Counted from the first letter of the stretch, positions 15,167-24,274 are shown. The stretch is 34,117 nucleotides of DNA from DUZB01 sp964407525 (GCA_964407525.1 CAYOWC010000018.1:1-34117); one strand, 5' to 3'. The notes: a model not told the origin generated them from the sequence alone. Numbers and translations: made by a program.

Positions 15167-16369
15167 ATGGACATGAATCATCTGGAAGAATTCAAGGCAA
15201 ATGTCTTGAAGTGCATGGGCTGCGGTGTCTGCAAGGGCGTGTGGGAACGAAAAGATGAGGCCATGTGCCCGGTTTGGGCCACCGGTCTTTGCTTTGAGGA
15301 CAGCACACCCAGGGGCAGGGTGACGGTGGCCCAGGACCTGCTTGAAGGCCACTTCGGCTATTCATTGCCCCTAGCGGAATCCGTATACAGATGCACGGAT
15401 TGCGCCAGTTGCGCGGTCATTTGCGATGCCATGGACCCGGAAACAGGGAAGCCCATCATTGATGTGCCGGGCGTGGTCAGGGCCATGCGCATGGATTTGG
15501 CCGAAAATTCACTGGTACCCCCCCTTGTAAGAGATTATTTCAAGGCGGTTCATGTGAATGGAAACCCATACAAAATTCCCCAGGCGGAGCGGGGTAAGTG
15601 GGCCGAAGGGATGAACGTTCAGCCCTATTCCGGCCAGGAATATCTCCTTTACGTGGGGGATGTGGGCGCTTTTGACGAAAGGGGCGTGAAGATGGTCCGT
15701 TTCGTGGCTGCGGCTCTGGATGAGGGGGGGGTAGACTTCGGAATACTGGGCAGCGAGGAAATGAGCGACGGGAACGATGTCTACGCCCTTGGAGAATCAG
15801 GCCTGTTTGCATACCTGGCGGAAGCCAATATCAGCGTCTTTAAAAAGGCGGGAATCAAAAAGATAATATCCCTGGACCCGCACAGTTTCAACGCATTCAG
15901 GAACGATTATCCGGCCATGGGTGCCGAATTTGAGGCCTTGCACTATACGCAGGTCCTGGCTGATGTCATGAAATCGGGTGCTCTTCCGGTTCGGGACTAC
16001 GGGGTAAAGGTGACCTATCATGACCCATGTTACCTGGGAAGGCACAATGACATATACGATGCGCCAAGAGAGATATTGAACAGAATCCCCGGTCTTGAGC
16101 TGTTGGAGATGAAACGAAACAAAAAGAACGCTTTTTGCTGTGGCGGTGGCGGCGGCAATTTCTACACGGACATGCTGGGAGGCGGTGTTAACAGCGCAAA
16201 CCGCATTCGTGTGAGAGAAGCGGCCGAAACCGGAGCTGAAATCCTGGCGGTTGCGTGTCCCCTGTGCGCCAAGATGATGGAAGACGGCATACGGGATGAG
16301 GGATTGGAAGAGAGGCTTGAGGTCAGAGACGTAGCCGAGATTGTAATGTCGGCCTTGGGTAAAAAATAG
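15167..16369 (+). CDS. CCG-domain Fe-S oxidoreductase, HdrD/GlcF-like, module 1 (400 aa)
   Basis: Electron-transfer partner of the FAD oxidase before it. SD GGAGG, seven bases before the ATG. Two N-terminal [4Fe-4S] sites are C16-C19-C22-C34 and C76-C79-C82-C86. The C-terminal CCG domain is complete: C288, C324-C325 (CCGGGGG) and C364-C367 (CPLC), the pattern that binds a noncubane cluster in heterodisulfide reductases. The first CCG domain keeps its fold-type sequence (VGDVGAFDERG, about 163-173; DPHSFNAFRNDYP, 237-249) but lost its cysteines: Asp replaces the first Cys, SDG replaces CCG, and DPHS replaces CPHC. There are no membrane segments, so electrons probably pass to a quinone reductase or another redox protein. 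Confidence 0.93.
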   Translation: MDMNHLEEFKANVLKCMGCGVCKGVWERKDEAMCPVWATGLCFEDSTPRGRVTVAQDLLEGHFGYSLPLAESVYRCTDCASCAVICDAMDPETGKPIIDVPGVVRAMRMDLAENSLVPPLVRDYFKAVHVNGNPYKIPQAERGKWAEGMNVQPYSGQEYLLYVGDVGAFDERGVKMVRFVAAALDEGGVDFGILGSEEMSDGNDVYALGESGLFAYLAEANISVFKKAGIKKIISLDPHSFNAFRNDYPAMGAEFEALHYTQVLADVMKSGALPVRDYGVKVTYHDPCYLGRHNDIYDAPREILNRIPGLELLEMKRNKKNAFCCGGGGGNFYTDMLGGGVNSANRIRVREAAETGAEILAVACPLCAKMMEDGIRDEGLEERLEVRDVAEIVMSALGKK

Positions 16370-16462
16370 ACCGGTGAAAATAACCGGGTCTAAGCTGCAA
16401 AAGACATGGGGGAACAGAGGCTGCGATATCAATGTTACAACTCAGATCAGGAGACAAATGCC

Positions 16463-16990
16463 ATGACCGGAAAGAGGCCCGATAGAAGGGCGGAGCTCAT
16501 GAAACTCAGCAAGGAAAAACTAATAGATTATATTGACGTACTGAGTCGTAATTTCTGGACGGTTCAGAACAACTGGATGGGTAACGTGACGGTGAGGTAC
16601 GGATCGAAAGTGGCCGCGGAATTCGACGAGTTGCTCTGGAAAAAATGGCCCGCGGTGGAGGCGTACCGTTTCAAAGAGCTGTTCAATCTCGGCAGCGGCC
16701 TTGCGGACGTGGCCAAGGTGGTAACCCTCTCTCTTGGGGCCGAAGAGGGGCCGGAGGCGGAATACGTGGAATTTAATGACAAGCGGATCGCCTTCAAGGT
16801 CACCAGATGCCCCATGCAGTTGAAAAGGAGGGAAGAAGGCTGGGACGAACTCAACTGCAAGCCGGCCTTTACGGCCATGTGGAAGGCAATCGCCGGCGTG
16901 ATCAACCCGGATATCAAGGTGAAAAAGGTCTATGCTCCCCTTGATCCCCATTCGGACGACGATTGGTGCGGCGCGCTTTTGGAACTGTGA
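16463..16990 (+). CDS. DUF6125-like hypothetical protein (175 aa)
   Basis: The start is the ATG at 16463, after AGGAGA; an earlier GTG/ATG at 16406 has no SD. The N-terminus has the segment LSRNFWTVQNNWMGNV (about 28-43), followed by FDELLWKKWP, and there are Cys at CPM and NCK in the second half. I recall this W-x-x-x-x-x-W pattern from DUF6125-type proteins, which are uncharacterised; the assignment is tentative. There are no membrane segments or signal peptide. It sits exactly between the two FAD/CCG modules, 93 bases after the first and 55 before the second, so it may serve both, for instance as an assembly or substrate-binding factor. Weak hairpin CCGGT/ACCGG lies at 16371-16387. Confidence 0.75.
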   Translation: MTGKRPDRRAELMKLSKEKLIDYIDVLSRNFWTVQNNWMGNVTVRYGSKVAAEFDELLWKKWPAVEAYRFKELFNLGSGLADVAKVVTLSLGAEEGPEAEYVEFNDKRIAFKVTRCPMQLKRREEGWDELNCKPAFTAMWKAIAGVINPDIKVKKVYAPLDPHSDDDWCGALLEL

Positions 16991-17045
16991 ACGGCCGCCT
17001 TTTAGGAAATGAAATTCAATTGAAAAAATCCAGTAAGGAGAACCC

Positions 17046-18527
17046 ATGACAATGGAGAACAGGGGCGCCGTAAAGAGTGAGATTGAATCCATTGTGGGTC
17101 CGGACAATGTGTCGTCGGAAACACCGGACCTGATCCCCTATCTCAAGGATTCATACTCTACCATGATGGGCAGGGAAATACCGCTTCCTGATTTTGTGAT
17201 TCTTCCCAAAACCACGGATGAGGTACAGAAGGTCGTGCTGCTGGCGAATAAGTATGAGATTCCCATGTATCCGAGGAGCTATGGCGTGAATATCGCGGGC
17301 TCAGCGCTTCCCTACAAGGGAGGGGGCATGGTCATAGACTTAAAGCGCATGGACCGGATTATGGAGATAAATGAAGATACCATGACCGCCACCATCGAGC
17401 CGGGCGTAACGTGGGGCAGGCTTCGAAAGGAGGCCAACAAGAAGGGACTTGATGTCATTCCCATAGGGGGGCCATACCAGACCAGCCCGATCGGCAACCA
17501 CCTGCTGACCAATATTACTCCCTACTCATCGAAATATAACTGTGACCGCGCCGTTACCCTGAAGGCGGTATTGCCAAACGGCGAAATCCTGCGCACCGGT
17601 TCATGGGCAAGCGCCCTGGGCGGCGATGTGAATCCCTATTTCAGATACGCCTACGGCCCTGACATCACGGGGATGTTCAGGGGTAGCATGGGCAACTTCG
17701 GCATCATCGTCGAGATGGTCGAAAGGCTTAGGCCCGTGGCCCCGGTGGAGAACAATATCACCTTCGGTTTTGACAGTCTGGAGGACTGCATGAAGGCCAT
17801 GCAAGGCATTGAGCGCCTTGAATTTACCAGAACCTGCCAGGCCTACAACAATATCCTCACCGCCCATATTCTTCTGGCCCCGAACAGGATAAGCATCCCG
17901 GGCGAAAGGGAGGCCTACCTTAAGAAACTCGCTCCGTTTCAGATGAACCTGGGGCTGGGGGGAACAAAGGAGATGGTTGCCCTGTTTGAGAAGATTGCAG
18001 GGGAAGAGGCGGCCAGGTGGGACGGTTATCCGGTGTTGTTTGAGGGTGAAGACAAGGCCCTGCTGGATCAGGTGAGCGAAGGCGCCAGCCGGGGGATCAT
18101 GCACATGTACGCGCCGTTGAGCGGGTTTGCAGCCGTAATAGGATGCCTGCCCATAACCCACGTGGCCGAGATCAACGACATTGTAAAAGGCATCGTAAAG
18201 AAACACGATATTCGGGACCCCATTTCGGGTGAACCGCAGGAACACGAACTGATCGTGCTGCCCTACGACCGCTGCTCCACCGTCTATGTGGAACAGGAAA
18301 TCCTGTATGATCCTGCGGCCGACCGGAGTACTTTGGAACCGGTAATGCAGTGTCTCAGGGAATGCTATGCTCAGATCGTCGGCAAGTACGGTGCTTCGCA
18401 TACGATTCCCAACAAGACCCTGATGAAGATGATGGTTCCGTCCTATGCAAACATCCTCAAAGGCTTCAAGAAGATGGTGGACCCCAAGGGCATCATGCTT
18501 CCGGGCGGACCTTATTCACTTGAATAG
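17046..18527 (+). CDS. FAD-binding oxidoreductase, GlcD-like, module 2 (493 aa)
   Basis: Second flavoprotein of the same family. SD AAGGAG lies five bases before the first ATG; a second ATG two codons on is an alternative. The FAD domain is at about 50-240: FVILPKTTDEVQKVV, then PMYPRSYGVNIAG, TATIEPGVTWG, SPIGNHLLTNITPYS, and DITGMFRGSMGNFGI. It ends with KKMVDPKGIMLPGG, as FAD-oxidase C-terminal domains do. It differs from the module 1 protein: the Gly-rich GGGGS is replaced by SYGVNIAGS and the cap domain is distinct, so the two probably oxidise different compounds. Its CCG partner begins 63 bases downstream. The substrate is unknown. Confidence 0.92.
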   Translation: MTMENRGAVKSEIESIVGPDNVSSETPDLIPYLKDSYSTMMGREIPLPDFVILPKTTDEVQKVVLLANKYEIPMYPRSYGVNIAGSALPYKGGGMVIDLKRMDRIMEINEDTMTATIEPGVTWGRLRKEANKKGLDVIPIGGPYQTSPIGNHLLTNITPYSSKYNCDRAVTLKAVLPNGEILRTGSWASALGGDVNPYFRYAYGPDITGMFRGSMGNFGIIVEMVERLRPVAPVENNITFGFDSLEDCMKAMQGIERLEFTRTCQAYNNILTAHILLAPNRISIPGEREAYLKKLAPFQMNLGLGGTKEMVALFEKIAGEEAARWDGYPVLFEGEDKALLDQVSEGASRGIMHMYAPLSGFAAVIGCLPITHVAEINDIVKGIVKKHDIRDPISGEPQEHELIVLPYDRCSTVYVEQEILYDPAADRSTLEPVMQCLRECYAQIVGKYGASHTIPNKTLMKMMVPSYANILKGFKKMVDPKGIMLPGGPYSLE

Positions 18528-18590
18528 GATGACACGCCTGAATGAAGCCGAATCAGGGATGAGTGCACTATGGGCGAAAAGGAGAAATAC

Positions 18591-19739
18591 ATGCTGAAGG
18601 ACTATAGAGATACCATATATCACTGCCTCAAATGTGGTGCCTGCAGGGTCGCCTACGGGGTCTATGCCCCCATCTGCCCTTCCGGCATCAAATTCGGATT
18701 CGATTCCCACTATGCCATCGGCCGCATCAGCCTGGCCAGGGCGGTGCTTGACAATGAGATCAAGATCGATTCGAATCTCATGAGACGTGTTTATACCTGC
18801 ACCAGCTGCGGTGCCTGTGACGAGCAATGCCACGATGCGGTCGGCATTGATCCGCTTCAGGTCATAGAAGAGCTGAAATCCGCGGCCGTGGATGTGGGCA
18901 TGATTCCACCGGAAGTGAGGGATTTTCTCAAACACATGAACGTTCACGGCAACCCCTATCTTCTTCCCTCCGAGGATCGAGGAAAATGGGCCGAAGGTAC
19001 ACAGGTCGAGACATTTTCCGGACAGGAATATCTCTTTTATGTGGGAGATGTGGGTTCATACGACGAAAGAGCTCAAAAGATTGCAAGGTCGGTTGCGGAA
19101 CTTCTGCTCGAATCGGGTGTTTCCTTCGGAATTCTGGGAGAGCGGGAGCTGAGTGACGGAAACGAAGTAAACCGAGTCGGCGAAAGAGGTCTCTATGAGT
19201 ATATGGCAAAGGCCAACATCGAACTCTTTCGGGAGCTGGGGATCGTCAGGATCATCACCCTGTCTCCCCATGCCTACAACGCCTTCAAAAATGATTATCC
19301 CCAGTGGGGGGGGCGGTACGAGGTCTTACATTACAGCCAGGTCCTGGCCCGGATCCTGGAAGAAGGGAAGATCAAGCCGTCCGGGAAGGGAGACTTGGAG
19401 GTTACCTTTCACGATCCCTGCTTTCTGGGGCGGCACAACCATGAATATGAGGCGCCCAGAAGGGTTCTGAACGCGATTCCCGGTCTGGAGACGGTGGAGA
19501 TGGAGCGAACAAAAGGAGACGCCCTCTGCTGCGGCGGCGGAGGAGGGAACTTCTTCACCGATATGCTGGGTGCAGGGGAGAACAGCCCGAGCAGGATCCG
19601 TGTGAGAGAGGCACTTGAGACGGGAGTGCAAGTCATAGCAACGGCATGTCCAAAATGTTTCAATATGCTCGATGACGCTGTCAAGACAGAAGGCGCGGAA
19701 GAAAAAATAGCGGTAAGGGATCTTTCCCAACTTTTCTGA
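18591..19739 (+). CDS. CCG-domain Fe-S oxidoreductase, HdrD/GlcF-like, module 2 (382 aa)
   Basis: The ATG at 18591 has SD AAGGAG six bases ahead; the ATG at 18570 has a poorer site. Cluster motifs: C12-C15-C18-C29 and C70-C73-C76-C80 for two [4Fe-4S] clusters, then a complete CCG domain with C277, C313-C314 (CCGGGGG) and C353-C356 (CPKC). The first CCG domain has lost its Cys in the same places as the module 1 paralog: VGDVGS, LSDGN and SPHAYN instead of VGC, CCG and CPHC forms. The shared loss shows that both belong to one subfamily and that duplication followed the loss. It is expected to accept electrons from the FAD oxidase encoded just upstream. No transmembrane helix is visible. Confidence 0.93.
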   Translation: MLKDYRDTIYHCLKCGACRVAYGVYAPICPSGIKFGFDSHYAIGRISLARAVLDNEIKIDSNLMRRVYTCTSCGACDEQCHDAVGIDPLQVIEELKSAAVDVGMIPPEVRDFLKHMNVHGNPYLLPSEDRGKWAEGTQVETFSGQEYLFYVGDVGSYDERAQKIARSVAELLLESGVSFGILGERELSDGNEVNRVGERGLYEYMAKANIELFRELGIVRIITLSPHAYNAFKNDYPQWGGRYEVLHYSQVLARILEEGKIKPSGKGDLEVTFHDPCFLGRHNHEYEAPRRVLNAIPGLETVEMERTKGDALCCGGGGGNFFTDMLGAGENSPSRIRVREALETGVQVIATACPKCFNMLDDAVKTEGAEEKIAVRDLSQLF

Positions 19740-19767
19740 AGGCCGTGAAAACGCTGTAAGTGATTGA

Positions 19768-19800
19768 TGCCTGCTTTCGCAGGTAGCGGCAATTACGCCG
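19768..19800 (+). other. Two adjacent small hairpins in the 97-base gap before livH
   Basis: TGCCTGC-TTTC-GCAGGTA (19768-19785; one G-U pair) and CGGC-AATTAC-GCCG (19787-19800) can form tandem hairpins. No T-tract follows, so they are not a normal terminator. They could mark an RNA-processing or stability point that sets the ratio of enzymes to transporter. Confidence 0.3.
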
Positions 19801-19836
19801 AACATAAGCCTCCTAAGACTTGAAAGGGACGCATCT

Positions 19837-20709
19837 ATGTTAGTAAATATTTTGATCAACGGATTAGTGGCAGGCGGGACTTACGCCGTACTGGCGGTGG
19901 GGTTTTCTTTGATCTTCGGAGTAGCCAAGATTCTAAACATGGCCCACACCGCGTTCTATATGATTACGGCCTTTTTTATTCTATATGCCACCACAACGCT
20001 TTCCATCCCCCTTCCCGTGGCAATCCTCGCTGCCATCATCGTTACAACTATCATTGGAATAATCAGTTACAAGCTCTTGTTTGACCGAATCAAGCAGCAT
20101 GAAACGGCCGTGATGATCATATCGGTTGCCCTGGCCATGCTTTTTCAGGAGGTCCTGCTCCTTACGTTCGGAGGGCATTATCGCGGCATCCCCCCCTTTG
20201 CAAAGGGATTCGTGGATATATCGGGGAGCAGGATTTCATATCAGCATCTCTTTGCCATAGGTACCAGCGGGCTGATTCTCTTGGGCCTGTGGTTGCTGCT
20301 GTCGAAGACGAGGCTTGGAAACGCCATACGGGCAGTGGCGCAGGATCGGGAAGTTGCCAATCTGATGGGAATAAACGTCAACCGCATTTTCATGATCGTC
20401 ATGGCCATCTCCGTGTCCCTGGCAGGGCTGGCCGGCGCGGTGGTCGCTCCCATATACATGGTGGGACCTCTCATGTGGATACAGCCCCTTACCATCATCC
20501 TGGCGGCTGTTGTGCTGGGCGGTCTGGGGAGTATCGGGGGGTGTGTTGCAGGTGCCCTCATCCTGGGGTATACGGAAACCATCGTTACCTTTCTTGTTCC
20601 GGGCGGGGCTTTCCTGAGCGGCGCTGTTTCGTTGAGCATAATGGTTCTTGTACTGCTGATAAGACCCGAGGGACTATTCGGGGTGATTTTTGAAGAGGAG
20701 CGGCTGTAA
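19837..20709 (+). CDS. livH: Branched-chain-amino-acid-type ABC permease LivH (290 aa)
   Basis: Inner-membrane permease of the HAAT (Liv) ABC family. Length and pattern fit LivH: about eight hydrophobic helices, the N-terminal NGLVAGGTYAVLAVGFSLIFGVAKILNMAH signature (split over residues 8-37), the EAA-like loop RLGNAIRAVAQDREVANLMGIN (about 157-178) that docks to the ATPases, and GGLGSIGGCVAGA near the C-terminus. An AAAGGGA SD is a little far from the ATG. It is followed at one-base spacing by livM. HAAT systems also carry aromatic and other organic acids, and since an acyl-CoA ligase is encoded inside this transporter gene set, a carboxylic acid is the likely cargo. Confidence 0.95.
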   Translation: MLVNILINGLVAGGTYAVLAVGFSLIFGVAKILNMAHTAFYMITAFFILYATTTLSIPLPVAILAAIIVTTIIGIISYKLLFDRIKQHETAVMIISVALAMLFQEVLLLTFGGHYRGIPPFAKGFVDISGSRISYQHLFAIGTSGLILLGLWLLLSKTRLGNAIRAVAQDREVANLMGINVNRIFMIVMAISVSLAGLAGAVVAPIYMVGPLMWIQPLTIILAAVVLGGLGSIGGCVAGALILGYTETIVTFLVPGGAFLSGAVSLSIMVLVLLIRPEGLFGVIFEEERL

Positions 20710-20710
20710 T

Positions 20711-21775
20711 ATGAGCTATTTTTATCTATGGTACGGTTGGTTCAAGGGGGGGATACTGGCGATTCCGGGAAGGGTCATAGCGCTTTGCTTTTTCATATGC
20801 CTGCTTTCGGTCCCGCTTTTCACCCAGGATCCCTATTATCTGCGCATCATCGCACTGGCTGCCATATTCTCACTCTTTGCCGCCAGTTGGGATGTGCTGT
20901 CGGGATTTACAGGGCAGCTTAATCTCGGACACGCCCTTTTCTTCGGGGTTGCAGGCTATACGGCCGGCCTGCTGAATATCTATCTTGACATGCCCCCCTG
21001 GGTCACGATTCCCTGCGGTGCGGTTGCCGCGGTGTTTGTGGGCCTTATGGCAGGTATTCCCGCCCTCAGGCTCAGGGGATTTTATCTGGGGCTGGTAACA
21101 TTGTCGTTTCCGCTGATCCTTTCCGGGCTTCTTTTCGTGTTTCCGGAATTTACCGGAGGGGAGTTGGGCATATCCGGAATAAAGAAGCTGTCTTCTTCGC
21201 GTATTATGAGCTACTACATCGTGGTAATGCTGTTTACCGTTTCCATATTCATCATGTGGAAGTTCACCGACGCAAAGAGCAAGATGTTCAGAACCGGCGT
21301 CATCCTTCATGCCATACGTGAAGATGAGATCACTGCGCGTGTTTCCGGAATAAGCACTACGAAATACAAGATGCTCGCTTTTGGCATGAGCGGCTTTTTC
21401 GCAGGTATCGCCGGCGGGCTTTACGTCCATTTTATGCGGATTGCAGCACCTTCGACTCTGGATCTCTTTTTCTCCTTTCAGGCCATTCTCTGGACCATAT
21501 TCGGCGGTATCACCACCATATACGGTGCAGTGGTCGGCGTTTTCATCCTCTTCCCGCTTCTGGAGATATTGGCATGTACCGAGTGGGGAGGGCACCTGCG
21601 ATTCATCATCCTTGCCCTGATACTGATTTTAACGCTTCTGTTCATGCCGGAAGGCATAACGGTATGGGTACTGGATAGGCTGGAAGTGAAATGTCCCAGA
21701 TGCAAGATTGTTAATGTTTTTACAAGGAAAAAGTGCAGGGCCTGCCGGGCCGTCCTACGTCCTGAGGAAAAGTAG
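20711..21775 (+). CDS. livM: Branched-chain-amino-acid-type ABC permease LivM with C-terminal zinc ribbon (354 aa)
   Basis: Second permease subunit. The ATG at 20711 is preceded by GAGGAG inside the end of livH; an upstream in-frame TTG at 20690 is less likely. LivM features: ASWDVLSGFTGQLNLGHALFFGVAGY (about 58-83), the AGIPALRLRGFYLGLVTLSF stretch, ITARVSGISTTKYKMLAF docking loop, and a run of about eight to ten membrane helices. Oddly, after the last helix a soluble tail of about 30 residues holds C328-x2-C331 and C342-x2-C345, a small zinc-ribbon motif on the cytoplasmic side next to where the ATPases bind. Normal LivM proteins end shortly after the last helix. Confidence 0.95.
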   Translation: MSYFYLWYGWFKGGILAIPGRVIALCFFICLLSVPLFTQDPYYLRIIALAAIFSLFAASWDVLSGFTGQLNLGHALFFGVAGYTAGLLNIYLDMPPWVTIPCGAVAAVFVGLMAGIPALRLRGFYLGLVTLSFPLILSGLLFVFPEFTGGELGISGIKKLSSSRIMSYYIVVMLFTVSIFIMWKFTDAKSKMFRTGVILHAIREDEITARVSGISTTKYKMLAFGMSGFFAGIAGGLYVHFMRIAAPSTLDLFFSFQAILWTIFGGITTIYGAVVGVFILFPLLEILACTEWGGHLRFIILALILILTLLFMPEGITVWVLDRLEVKCPRCKIVNVFTRKKCRACRAVLRPEEK

Positions 21776-21795
21776 ACAAAAGAAAGGAGGTAAAA

Positions 21796-23493
21796 TTGAC
21801 ATCCATTTACGAACAAGCACCCTGGCTGGAGAACTACCCCGAGGGAGTTTTCTCAAATGTGGCGTTCCCCGTCAGGTCCGTGGGAGACGTCTTTGATGAA
21901 GCCACTGAAAAATGGCAGAAGAGGACCGCCGTAATATTCTACGGGCGAAAGATAAGTTTCAAGGAGTTGAGGGAAAAGGTGGACAGGCTGGCCAATGCCC
22001 TGGATTCAATCGGTATAAAGAAAGGGGACAGGATAGCCCTGCTGCTGCTTAACTCACCGGAATATATCATTAGCTTCTATGCGGCCACAAAGATAGGGGC
22101 GGTATTGACGCCCATCAGCCCGGTCTACGTGTCGGGCGAGATTGCCCATCAACTCAGGGACAGCGGCGCCAAGAGCATCATCTGCCAGGATATCCTCTAT
22201 GAGGGTGTTGAACGAAGCGGGGTTGAACTCGAGAACGTCATCCTAACGAGCATCGCCGATTCCCTTCCGAAGATGAAAAAGATGATGGGAAAGAGCATCC
22301 TCCGGGGTGTGTACCAGAAGATGGCGGCCCCGTCTCCCGACATCGTTTCCAAGCAGGGTTTTCACCAACTGCATGATCTCATCGGTGCATACGACCCGAA
22401 TCCTCCTGCCGTGGAGATCAATCCGAAAGAGGACCTGATGGTGCTTCCCTATACCGGGGGAACCACAGGACTTCCCAAGGGCGTGATGGTAACACATTTT
22501 AACGCCATCGCAAACGTTCTACAGGTGGCTGCATACCTGCCAATGCTCAGTGAAGGAAAGGAGACGCTCATCGCCTACATGCCGTATTATCATGCGGCAG
22601 GTCAGAGCGTCGGGGTGCTTATCGGCGTGCTTCTGGGGTATACCCAGGTGACCATTACCACCCCCGAGATCGACGACATCCTTACCTCCATTGTTAAATA
22701 CAAGGCCACCTTTTTCATGGGCGCTCCGACCATGTATGAGATGCTCAAGGACTATGAGAAGACGGACCGAGTGCCATGGAAGAAGCTCAAGGTCATTCTT
22801 GCGGGCGCCGATTCCCTTCATGACGATACGGCCAGGGAATGGAAGGAAAGGACCGGCGTAACCATTACCGAAGGGTACGGTATGACGGAAACCACCGCCA
22901 CGACCCATATGGGGCCGTTCGGAAAACAGAAGCTGGGTTCCATCGGATTCCCCATTCCGGGAACCCTGTCCGCCATACTGGATCCGGACGAGGATCAGTA
23001 TCTCCCCACGGGTGAAATGGGGGAAATCGTATCCATGGGGCCGCAGGTGAGTCTGGGATACTGGCAAAACGAGGCGGCCACCAGGGAGTGCGAGGCGGAG
23101 ATTGACGGCAAGACCTGGTGGCGAACAGGCGACATCGGAAGGATGGATGCGGAAGGCTACTTCTATGTGTATGATCGAAAAAGGGACCTGATCAAGTACA
23201 AGGGCCTGAGGGTCTTTGCCCGGGAGGTGGAGGAGGTCCTGAAAACCCATCCACGGATCAAGGAAGTGGGTGTTGTCGGTGTCCCGGATCAACGGGTGGG
23301 AGAGAATGTAAAGGCCGTGGTCGTGCTTGAAAGTGATGCGAGAGGGAAGATATCCGAAGCGGACATCACGGCGTACTGCAAGGACAAACTGAGTCATTAC
23401 AAAATTCCCAGGGTGGTGGAATTCGTGGGGGAAATTCCCAAGACGGATATCGGCAAGGTGTCGCGACGGGAAATCAGAGAGGAGGCTGAATGA
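21796..23493 (+). CDS. Acyl-CoA ligase, AMP-forming (565 aa)
   Basis: Activates a carboxylic acid to its CoA ester via an acyl-adenylate. A TTG start at 21796 is supported by a textbook SD, AAAGGAGG, five bases upstream; the next ATG codons are deep in the conserved region. ANL-superfamily motifs: P-loop YTGGTTGLPKG (about 218-228), GYGMTET (about 361-367), the RTGD motif (about 443-446), YDRKRDLIKYKG hinge region, and the C-terminal catalytic Lys K554 in DIGKV. The length suits medium/long-chain or aromatic acid ligases; the substrate is not evident. Being placed between livM and livG, it is an integral part of the uptake cluster and probably traps the imported acid. Confidence 0.95.
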   Translation: MTSIYEQAPWLENYPEGVFSNVAFPVRSVGDVFDEATEKWQKRTAVIFYGRKISFKELREKVDRLANALDSIGIKKGDRIALLLLNSPEYIISFYAATKIGAVLTPISPVYVSGEIAHQLRDSGAKSIICQDILYEGVERSGVELENVILTSIADSLPKMKKMMGKSILRGVYQKMAAPSPDIVSKQGFHQLHDLIGAYDPNPPAVEINPKEDLMVLPYTGGTTGLPKGVMVTHFNAIANVLQVAAYLPMLSEGKETLIAYMPYYHAAGQSVGVLIGVLLGYTQVTITTPEIDDILTSIVKYKATFFMGAPTMYEMLKDYEKTDRVPWKKLKVILAGADSLHDDTAREWKERTGVTITEGYGMTETTATTHMGPFGKQKLGSIGFPIPGTLSAILDPDEDQYLPTGEMGEIVSMGPQVSLGYWQNEAATRECEAEIDGKTWWRTGDIGRMDAEGYFYVYDRKRDLIKYKGLRVFAREVEEVLKTHPRIKEVGVVGVPDQRVGENVKAVVVLESDARGKISEADITAYCKDKLSHYKIPRVVEFVGEIPKTDIGKVSRREIREEAE

Positions 23494-23494
23494 C

Positions 23495-24274
23495 ATGGCA
23501 AAAGCCTTTTTGGAGGTTAGCTGCCTGACCAAGGATTTTGGAGGATTGAGGGCCGTGAATGAAGCGAGCTTTCAGGTCGGCCGGGATGAAATGGTGGGCG
23601 TTATCGGTCCCAACGGAGCGGGGAAGTCCACCCTCATAAGACTGATCACCGGCATTCTCAAGCCTTCCTCCGGAGAGGTGTATTTCAAGGGGAAAAATAT
23701 TACGGGTCAGGCCGTGTCCAAGACCGTTAACATGGGGCTTGCCTCCACGTTTCAGATCGTGAAGCCGTTCAGGAGTCTGCCGGTCATTTCCAATGTGATG
23801 GTGCCCTGCCTCTGCAACAGGGCCAAAAGAAAGGGGGAGTGGGTGAAGACGGTGGAGTTGCGGGCACGTGATGCCCTGGAGTTCTGCGGGATTTCGGATC
23901 TGGCCCTTGAACAGGCATCCGTGCTTTCCCATGGCGATCTGAAACGGCTGGAATTGGCCAGAGCCATCGCAACGGAGCCGGATCTGCTTTTGCTGGACGA
24001 GCCTTTCGGGGGCTTGAATCCGGCGGAAACCAGGCTTGTGGCCAAGTCTCTCAAGAGACTTCATAAAGGAGGCCGTTTCGGAAGGCTGCACAGCGAGGGA
24101 CCCGCCATGATGATTGTGGAACATAAGCTCTCGGAACTCATGCCCATTGTCGACAAGGTCATTGTCGTGAGCTTCGGACAGATCATTGCCGTAGGTACGC
24201 CTGAGGAGGTGGTCAATAACAAGGAGGTCGTGAAGGCCTATATCGGGAAGGAGGTGAAGACCCTTGCGTCTTGA
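23495..24274 (+). CDS. livG: ABC transporter ATPase LivG (259 aa)
   Basis: Cytoplasmic ATPase of the Liv-type importer. Starts one base after the ligase stop, with SD GGAGG upstream in the ligase end. Walker A GPNGAGKST at 38-46, Q-loop FQIVKPF about 86-92, ABC signature LSHGD at 144-148 (instead of the common LSYGQ), Walker B LLLLDEP at 164-170, and H-loop VEH about 209. The D-loop GLNPAET is typical of LivG. A short Gly-rich insertion (about 192-202) lies just ahead of the H-loop strand. Confidence 0.95.
   Translation: MAKAFLEVSCLTKDFGGLRAVNEASFQVGRDEMVGVIGPNGAGKSTLIRLITGILKPSSGEVYFKGKNITGQAVSKTVNMGLASTFQIVKPFRSLPVISNVMVPCLCNRAKRKGEWVKTVELRARDALEFCGISDLALEQASVLSHGDLKRLELARAIATEPDLLLLDEPFGGLNPAETRLVAKSLKRLHKGGRFGRLHSEGPAMMIVEHKLSELMPIVDKVIVVSFGQIIAVGTPEEVVNNKEVVKAYIGKEVKTLAS

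Noticed and set aside
22519..23532. Minus-strand frame of 337 codons opposite the acyl-CoA ligase
   Set aside because: Shadow of the ligase reading frame, with no supporting signals.
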